Both the position numbers and the translations under genes were made by a program. Shown here one piece after another: positions 8,245 to 11,981 of a stretch of 11,981 nucleotides of DNA. Below the pieces are notes generated by a model. The model searched no databases, was not told where the DNA came from, and worked only from the letters and a program-made list of their open reading frames with translations. Every line of letters starts with the position of its first letter. Position 1 is the stretch's first letter. The DNA comes from Chloroflexota bacterium (GTDB taxonomy: Bacteria > Chloroflexota > Dehalococcoidia > UBA1151): contig JADFQR010000015.1 in assembly GCA_022561735.1 (NCBI GenBank), positions 1 to 11,981 on the forward strand, written 5' to 3'.

Positions 8245-8297
8245 TGACGATTCAATTAAACCCGTCGAACGGCACTGGACGCGTTAGTTCAGATTTC

Positions 8298-8326
8298 ATT
8301 ATACGAACGGGTAGTTCCCTCAAAGA
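8298..8326 (-). promoter_or_regulatory. candidate promoter of dnaJ with inverted repeat in the spacer
   Basis: On the minus strand a perfect TATAAT (8298-8303) lies 53 nt upstream of the dnaJ start codon. A -35-like element is weak: CTTTGA at 8320-8325 with 16-nt spacing, or TCTTTG one base further with 17. The spacer holds GAAC-N5-GTTC (8305-8317), a small inverted repeat that could bind a regulator. It does not resemble CIRCE (TTAGCACTC-N9-GAGTGCTAA). dnaJ-prmA-rsmE may therefore be transcribed partly apart from hrcA. Confidence 0.5.
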
Positions 8327-8346
8327 TGTGGTTTGCCCGATACGGG

Positions 8347-9420
8347 CTAAGTGCGCGCCGTCGCAGAATCGCCCGGAGACGGATAGCCGTAATAGGTCTC
8401 GGTGACCAGATCGCTCAGCAACGTCGCCGCCGCTTCAACGACCGGGACAGCGCGCCTGTAGGCGAGACGCGTCGGGCCGATCAGGCCCACGACGCCTGAC
8501 GCCTCGGACGGCACGCCGTACCGCGCAACGATCACGCTGCACCGGTTGAACTCAACCCGGGGGTTCTCCGCGCCGATGTACACCACCGCGCTGCCGTCGT
8601 TCGGGGCTCCCGCGGTCAGGTCGTACAGCGCGTCGTCGCTATCCAACACCTCGGTAAGCGCGATCCCGTAATCGTCCTGTGCGAGCTCGAGCGTCCCGAG
8701 CAATCGCCCGAGCCCTTCGATGTTGTACCCGGAAACCTTCTGATGGTCCCGTTCCCGAAGCACACTCACAGCGGAGTCAAGCACGACCGATTCAAGTCCT
8801 CCATACGGATCGCCGGTTCCCACCCAACGGACTATCTCTTCAGCCGTCCGCCCGTTAACGGTCTCGTGCACGCGATTGCGGACTCGAAACAACTCGTCCT
8901 GGGTCGTGGGCGAGTCCAGCGGTATCAACTGTTTCACCACCGTCGTCTCCTGGAGAATGAGCACCAGCATGACGGTAAGGTCCTGCAACAGCAGAAGGTG
9001 AAGTTGCTTTACCCGGGAAGCATCAGCCTTGGGAGGCGATGCAAACGCCAGGGTCTTGAGCAGGCCCGCCACGATAGAGGCTGCGGCATCCGCCCACTCT
9101 TCCATGTCACGCCGCCGTTTTTCCAGGGCGCTACGTATAGCCGCAAAGTCCCGCGCATCAGGTTCACTGGCAGCGGCGCTCAACTCTTCAACGAAGTGAC
9201 GGTAACCCTTGTCTGCCGGAATGCTGCCTGCCGAGGTGTGAGGCCGTGTGATATATCCCTCGTCCTCAAGGCTGGCCATCTCGCTACGTACCGTCGCAGC
9301 GCTGACACCGATCTCGCGATCCGAGGCGATCGCGGAGGACGCGACCGGTTCCCCGGTCGCGATGTATCCATCAACGATCAGCCTGAGTATGTTGCCCCGC
9401 CGAGGGGTCAGGGTCGTCAT
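8347..9420 (-). CDS. hrcA: heat-inducible transcription repressor HrcA
   Basis: HrcA represses chaperone operons by binding CIRCE operators and is tuned by GroEL. The 357-residue length matches the family. The N-terminal winged helix shows LTPRRGNILRLIVDGYIATG (4-23) and VSAATVRSEMASLEDEGYI (39-57). The HTSAG-x-IPxxKGYRHFV block follows (61-77). The central/C-terminal GAF-like part ends with GVVGLIGPTRLAYRRAVPVV (309-328). The DNA-binding half is well conserved, while the middle is lineage-specific. GGAGAG lies 5 nt before the ATG on the minus strand. It is first in the hrcA-dnaJ-prmA-rsmE run, but grpE and dnaK, which commonly sit between hrcA and dnaJ, are absent. I see no CIRCE sequence upstream of it or of dnaJ, so its operator may be diverged or located elsewhere. 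Confidence 0.95.
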   Translation of the reverse strand: MTTLTPRRGNILRLIVDGYIATGEPVASSAIASDREIGVSAATVRSEMASLEDEGYITRPHTSAGSIPADKGYRHFVEELSAAASEPDARDFAAIRSALEKRRRDMEEWADAAASIVAGLLKTLAFASPPKADASRVKQLHLLLLQDLTVMLVLILQETTVVKQLIPLDSPTTQDELFRVRNRVHETVNGRTAEEIVRWVGTGDPYGGLESVVLDSAVSVLRERDHQKVSGYNIEGLGRLLGTLELAQDDYGIALTEVLDSDDALYDLTAGAPNDGSAVVYIGAENPRVEFNRCSVIVARYGVPSEASGVVGLIGPTRLAYRRAVPVVEAAATLLSDLVTETYYGYPSPGDSATART

Positions 9421-9488
9421 TCACACTCTCCACGGCAATTGGGTCCGACATGTGTTGGCGTCACGGACAGCGCTCACCCACCCGGCCG

Positions 9489-9518
9489 AACGTAGCACGG
9501 CCCCACGGCCATAGTCAA
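9489..9518 (-). promoter_or_regulatory. weak candidate promoter of hrcA
   Basis: On the minus strand TTGACT (9513-9518) and TACGTT (9489-9494) are separated by 18 nt, with the start codon about 70 nt downstream. The -35 box is good and the -10 box is poor. It lies back-to-back with the plus-strand promoter at 9534-9562, so the two could influence each other. Confidence 0.3.
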
Positions 9519-9533
9519 TACGATTGGTTTACG

Positions 9534-9562
9534 TTGACCACGCGTTGGGGAGCCCGTACAGT
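9534..9562 (+). promoter_or_regulatory. sigma-70-type promoter for the beta-lactamase-fold gene
   Basis: TTGACC (9534-9539) and TACAGT (9557-9562) are separated by exactly 17 nt, giving a start near 9569 and a leader of about 95 nt before the ATG at 9664. This also argues against translation starting at the in-frame TTG at 9562, which lies within the -10 box. Confidence 0.55.
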
Positions 9563-9589
9563 TGAAGCTGGCCTGCCGAGCCGTAATTC

Positions 9590-9647
9590 AGGGGCTATTT
9601 AACCCCTTTCCGGCCCAATTTTTACCCCGATTCACGCGTTCAACGCG
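9590..9647 (+). repeat. leader inverted repeats before the beta-lactamase-fold gene
   Basis: Two small dyads lie in the predicted leader. AGGGG (9590-9594) pairs with CCCCT (9603-9607) across an 8-nt A/T-rich loop. CGCGTTcAACGCG (9635-9647) is a perfect 13-bp palindrome ending 16 nt before the ATG. They could be an operator or leader hairpins. No known riboswitch is recognised. Confidence 0.35.
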
Positions 9648-9663
9648 CCCCTGGAATTGCCCT

Positions 9664-10326
9664 ATGGATATTCGTTGGCTGGCCGACCGGTCGTTCATCA
9701 TCAACACGGCCACGGGAACGCTCATCATGGACCCGCTACCCGGATCCAGTCCGGGTCCTGAACTCGATACCGACTCCGCAGTTGCAACGCTGAGCCACGC
9801 CGCGGCACGTCCCGGTATCGAGAGCTGGCGAGACAGCGTCCAGATCATCGACGGTCCCGGTGAGTATGAAATCTCCGGGCTTGGTGTACGCGGGATCGCC
9901 ACCCCGATGGGCGACGCCAATGATCCACGAGCGCTAAACACGATTTACGCCCTGGACGCAGAACTTATCACCATATGCCACCTGGGCGCCCTGACCGCTC
10001 CGCTATCGACACAGGCCGCTCAACTGATCGGGCACGTTGATGTGCTCATCACCCCGGCAGGTGGAACCGACCAGGCCCTCTCGGCGGACCAGGCCGCGGC
10101 CGTCACCCGCACGCTGGAGCCGAGCGTAGTCATCCCGATGCACCCGAATGTGGCGCCGGACGGTTCCGATTTCAGCGCGCTCGATGCGTTTGTCGCCGAG
10201 ATCGGACTGCCGAAGCCGGAACCGGTGGCGCGGTTCACGTTCACACGAGGAAACCTGGGTGACGCACAACGGGGTGACGCACAACGATTGGTGATCTTGC
10301 GGCCCCAGGGCGCTCTGTCCAGTTGA
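9664..10326 (+). CDS. metallo-beta-lactamase-fold protein (PF13483-like) with degenerate metal motif
   Basis: This 220-residue protein resembles the small UlaG/RomA-like beta-lactamase-fold family found in many Chloroflexota, whose function is largely unknown. Recognisable blocks are the opening MDIRWLADRSFII (family style xITWLGHSCFRL), GPGEYEISG (64-72), NTIYALDAE (92-100), CHLGAL (105-110), DVLITPAGGT (126-135) and VVIPMH (155-160). The canonical HxHxDH metal motif is mostly lost: only His45 remains in LSHAAARPG (43-51), and the usual early GHS reads ADRS. His106, Asp126 and His160 are kept. It may be a pseudo-hydrolase or bind metal differently. The start at 9664 fits the family N-terminus, whereas a longer in-frame extension back to 9562 would overlap the promoter. 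The ribosome site (TGGAA, 9652-9656) is weak. Confidence 0.8.
   Translation: MDIRWLADRSFIINTATGTLIMDPLPGSSPGPELDTDSAVATLSHAAARPGIESWRDSVQIIDGPGEYEISGLGVRGIATPMGDANDPRALNTIYALDAELITICHLGALTAPLSTQAAQLIGHVDVLITPAGGTDQALSADQAAAVTRTLEPSVVIPMHPNVAPDGSDFSALDAFVAEIGLPKPEPVARFTFTRGNLGDAQRGDAQRLVILRPQGALSS
10258..10287 (+). repeat. 15-bp in-frame tandem duplication
   Basis: Two 15-bp units (10258-10272 and 10273-10287) are identical except for the last base. They encode GDAQR twice (residues 199-208) near the C-terminus of the beta-lactamase-fold protein. The near-identity at DNA level, including codon third positions, points to a recent slippage event. Confidence 0.9.
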
Positions 10327-10462
10327 ACAGCCGACCCGGATAGACCCCAGGGATAGGCTCGGATAACAACCCGGGCGAACCCGCGTCAACGGTCTTCCTG
10401 ACCTGCTCTGGTAAGAACTCCGGTATCCCACGTACGACCACGCACAACAGGGAACCAGCCGA

Positions 10463-10495
10463 CACCGGCACGTGTCTCCGATCTACGTGCCGGTG
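10463..10495. terminator. perfect 11-bp hairpin between convergent genes
   Basis: CACCGGCACGT (10463-10473) and ACGTGCCGGTG (10485-10495) pair perfectly over an 11-nt loop. The hairpin sits in the 204-nt gap between the plus-strand beta-lactamase-fold gene and the minus-strand surface-protein gene, so it may serve both strands. Neither side has a T-run, so the mechanism of termination is uncertain. No gene is evident in the rest of this gap. Confidence 0.5.
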
Positions 10496-10522
10496 CGATC
10501 AACCCGTTCCTGTCTCACGCCA

Positions 10523-10539
10523 ACCGGTTTTTAACCGGT
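10523..10539 (-). terminator. 7-bp hairpin spanning the surface-protein stop codon
   Basis: ACCGGTT (10523-10529) and AACCGGT (10533-10539) pair across a 3-nt loop. The minus-strand stop codon (10531-10533) lies within it. No U-run follows on the minus strand. It may help end or protect the transcript together with the hairpin further downstream. Confidence 0.3.
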
Positions 10540-11589
10540 CGTGACGCTGGCGCTGGCCATCCTGCGCTTGATACCGACCCAGAGGGCGAGCGCCAGGGGC
10601 GATAGCAACAGTCCCAGCTGACCAACCGAAGCCGGTCCACCCGGGTTGGCGCCACAGAGTCCTCCGCCTCCGCCCTCATCCTCCACAGTGGAAGCTGGCG
10701 TCGGCGTACTTTCCACCTGCGGCACAGCTGTCGCAGGGATCGGGGTAGGAGTCGCCGTCGGCGTCGGCTGAGGCGTGCTCGTGGGCACGGGCGTCGGCGT
10801 TCGCGTCGGTTGGGGAGTCGCAGTCGGTACTGGCGTCGCGGTCGGTACCGGTACGGGAGTCGCCGTCGGCTGGGGGGTCGGCACCGGCGTCGGGGTCGGC
10901 AACGCCGAGAACGTCAGGATAATGTTCGTCGCTATCTCGCCCGGTTGATACGGCACCGTCTGGGCGGCCCTGTTTCCACCCAGGAAGAACTCCATAGGGG
11001 CTCCGGTCAGGCCGATGTCCTGCGGGTCCACGATGATCGAAAAATCGCCATCTGTGACGGTTCCACCCGTCACTTCATACGTGGAGCCAATCCGGACGGT
11101 CAGCGGAGTTCCGTCCGGAGGAATCGCGCCGCCCACGGAAACGAAACCCGAGTACCTCGCCGGGAGACTGGGTACCGGTGTCGGCTCGAGTGGGACCGAA
11201 GAGAACACAAGATCGAAGACCCGAGTTGTCGGACAGGCGATCTGTCCGCAGTTCGGCAAAAGATAAGTGTCGACCGTGGTCGAAATAATCTGGTTTTCCA
11301 GGAGGAACTCAAGTTGTTCGCCATTGGAGCCTTCGATCGGGCCGACCTGTAACGCAATGTAACGTCCGTTCTTGGTCGTCACGATCCGCGTCTGGTAAGC
11401 CCCGCCCACGATACGGGCCCGGATCTCCAGGCCATCTACCGCAGGCTGTCCGGCCACCGTGACCGACCCCTGGTACAGCGTGAAACCCAGGCTCGGGAAT
11501 CCCTGTGCGCGAGTGGACGTCGAACCCGCCGCCATCACACTGACGAGCATGAACGCCAGCAGCACGGCCGTTACGACTCTCCGCTTCAT
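10531..11589 (-). CDS. exported surface protein: two tandem beta-domains, Pro/Thr linker, C-terminal anchor-like tail
   Basis: I do not recognise a named family. The 352-residue protein begins with a signal peptide (MKRRVV, hydrophobic to about 21, possible cleavage near TRA at 26-28). Two related domains follow, about 34-132 and 143-231. Both show the order G-x-V-x-V-x-G, a DG turn (52-53, 159-160), a strand with R-I, a T-rich strand, a G-[RD]-[YF] turn, an EFFL/EFLL strand (94-97, 200-203) and a final FS..P strand. This is typical of Ig-like or carboxypeptidase-regulatory-like beta-sandwiches. Residues 231-300 are a Pro/Thr linker. The tail has GGGGG (306-310), Cys312, a hydrophobic helix (about 324-340) and KRR (341-343), like a C-terminal sorting or anchoring signal. 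Cys114 and Cys119 could form a disulphide in domain 1. The start at 11589 is favoured over an upstream one at 11655 because AGGAGAG precedes it and the signal peptide starts there. Confidence 0.8.
   Translation of the reverse strand: MKRRVVTAVLLAFMLVSVMAAGSTSTRAQGFPSLGFTLYQGSVTVAGQPAVDGLEIRARIVGGAYQTRIVTTKNGRYIALQVGPIEGSNGEQLEFLLENQIISTTVDTYLLPNCGQIACPTTRVFDLVFSSVPLEPTPVPSLPARYSGFVSVGGAIPPDGTPLTVRIGSTYEVTGGTVTDGDFSIIVDPQDIGLTGAPMEFFLGGNRAAQTVPYQPGEIATNIILTFSALPTPTPVPTPQPTATPVPVPTATPVPTATPQPTRTPTPVPTSTPQPTPTATPTPIPATAVPQVESTPTPASTVEDEGGGGGLCGANPGGPASVGQLGLLLSPLALALWVGIKRRMASASVTTG
10690..10899 (-). repeat. Pro/Thr-rich low-complexity linker
   Basis: About 70 codons alternate Pro and Thr with Ala, Val, Gln and Ser, made of imperfect PTATPVP- and PTPQPT-like units. 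On the plus strand this appears as irregular GTCGG-type repeats. Such linkers space exported domains from the cell envelope and are prone to length variation by slippage. Confidence 0.8.
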
Positions 11590-11611
11590 GATCTCTCCTG
11601 GGGCTTCGTTA

Positions 11612-11637
11612 TGCGTTAACCCCAATACGTTAACGCA
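11612..11637. promoter_or_regulatory. 9-bp-arm inverted repeat before the surface-protein gene, candidate operator
   Basis: TGCGTTAAC (11612-11620) and GTTAACGCA (11629-11637) are perfect inverted repeats around 8 nt (cccaatac). The element ends 22 nt upstream of the minus-strand ATG at 11589 and lies just after the strong hairpin at 11647-11691, so any promoter of the gene must overlap or abut it. A weak TTGTCT (-35-like, 11643-11648) with a TATTGG (-10-like) 16 nt on would place the repeat across the promoter core. A dimeric repressor or activator site, or a leader hairpin, are both possible. Confidence 0.5.
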
Positions 11638-11646
11638 CCTGTCAGA

Positions 11647-11691
11647 CAAACACACACCCCCCTCCCCACGAGGGGAAGGGGGGTGTGTTTG
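11647..11691 (-). terminator. long GC-rich hairpin terminator
   Basis: A stem pairs 11652-11667 (ACACACCCCCC-T-CCCC pattern) with 11672-11688 across the 4-nt loop acga. It is about 16 bp long with one bulged A at 11677, and the A/T-rich outer ends (CAAA, TTTG) can extend it. It lies 22 nt beyond the stop of the minus-strand gene at the right edge and before the next minus-strand gene. It therefore most likely terminates the upstream transcript. The T-tract is short and interrupted on both strands. C-run/G-run palindromes of this type are sometimes dispersed genomic repeats. Confidence 0.65.
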
Positions 11692-11713
11692 ATTCCCGGT
11701 TAAGGGTCTCCCG

Positions 11714-11981
11714 CTACGGGACGATCACGTCCGATCCGGTGGCGAATGCCCAGTAGGCGTCACCAACCTTGACCATTGTCGTCCCCGTCAATTGCGACCA
11801 GATCTTTCCGGTCGCGTCCCAGTTGTAAACCTGGGTGACCTTGGCCGGGAAGTACGTGTCACGGTCCTGTCCGATCGTGGCGCCCGGCTGCCGAAGCGAG
11901 CCGTCAGACGGGTCCCCGGTCACGTCCGTCACGCCAACCAGGTTCCAGCCGGAAGCGATTGCGATGGAGGGCGGGATCGAC
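11714..11981 (-). CDS. C-terminal end of a surface-type protein with a GWNLV domain (5' end outside window)
   Basis: The reading frame is open from the stop (TAG at 11714-11716) to the right edge, giving the last 88 residues of a longer protein. A GTG at 11930-11932 is internal, not the start, because the conserved-looking upstream part SIAIASGWNLVGVTDVTGD continues past it. The segment shows the pattern GWNLVGV, then a charged region with YFPAKVTQVYNWD, a turn and W (GKIW), and ends in GDAYWAFATGSDVIVP. This resembles the small beta-domains with a GWN(L/M)V start and a G-YW-x-[YF]AT end that recur at the C-termini of exported proteins in Chloroflexota and Actinobacteria. The function is unknown. 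It ends 22 nt before the hairpin at 11647-11691 and is co-oriented with the exported protein downstream, which suggests a cell-envelope gene neighbourhood continuing outside the window. Confidence 0.7.
   Translation of the reverse strand, partial: SIPPSIAIASGWNLVGVTDVTGDPSDGSLRQPGATIGQDRDTYFPAKVTQVYNWDATGKIWSQLTGTTMVKVGDAYWAFATGSDVIVP

Noticed and set aside
9421..9560. GAGCGCTGT on the minus strand as a possible CIRCE half-site
   Set aside because: Only 6 of 9 bases match one arm, and the opposite arm at the required spacing does not match at all.
8279..9640. ACGCGTT recurring at 8279-8285, 9540-9546 and 9634-9640 as a shared regulatory word
   Set aside because: The same word also occurs inside gpsA coding sequence, and short GC-rich words like this are expected repeatedly in such a genome; no fixed spacing or orientation supports a motif.
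9562..9663. N-terminal extension of the beta-lactamase-fold gene from a TTG at 9562
   Set aside because: The extension overlaps the predicted -10 box and adds 34 residues that do not fit the family start, whereas ATG 9664 does.
11590..11655. 22-residue extension of the exported protein to 11655
   Set aside because: It would place non-hydrophobic residues before the signal peptide and run across the inverted repeat. ATG 11589 has AGGAGAG just upstream.

Overview
This GC-rich bacterial window has intact, tightly packed genes and no mobile element, CRISPR array, rRNA or tRNA that I can see. The gene content suggests a member of Chloroflexota, perhaps a Dehalococcoidia/SAR202-like lineage. The hints are the glycine-poor GTTSWG nucleotide-binding loop of GpsA, a small PF13483-type beta-lactamase-fold protein, and exported Pro/Thr-linker proteins with a Cys/Gly-helix-Arg tail and a GWNLV-type domain. 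This assignment is inference from protein style, not from a marker gene.

Left part, plus strand: a lone SCP-x-like thiolase-fold gene (103-1266) is followed by a hairpin and a 195-nt gap. Then comes a compact run argF-der-plsY-gpsA (1462-5365) with gaps of 5 nt, a 1-nt overlap and 9 nt. It joins arginine synthesis (ornithine carbamoyltransferase), ribosome assembly (the double GTPase Der) and the first steps of phospholipid synthesis: GpsA makes glycerol-3-phosphate and PlsY acylates it.

Middle part, minus strand, converging on gpsA: hrcA-dnaJ-prmA-rsmE (9420 down to 5406). This is the familiar heat-shock/rRNA- and L11-methylation cluster, but grpE and dnaK are missing from their usual place between hrcA and dnaJ, and no CIRCE operator is visible. 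dnaJ has its own upstream region with a perfect TATAAT box and a short inverted repeat in the promoter spacer.

Right part: a divergent intergenic region carries a good sigma-70 promoter for a small metallo-beta-lactamase-fold gene (9664-10326). Its HxHxDH metal motif is largely lost, and it carries a 15-bp in-frame tandem duplication near its end. After a convergent hairpin region come two minus-strand cell-surface genes. The first is an exported protein with two tandem beta-domains, a Pro/Thr-rich linker and a candidate C-terminal anchoring signal. It is preceded by a 9-bp-arm inverted repeat that may be an operator. The second is the 3' end of a gene with a GWNLV-type domain, ending before a strong GC-rich hairpin terminator.

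I did not find a clearly new biological system. The points most worth a second look are the surface-protein pair with its inverted repeat, the hrcA-dnaJ cluster lacking grpE-dnaK and CIRCE, and the metal-site-degenerate beta-lactamase-fold protein.
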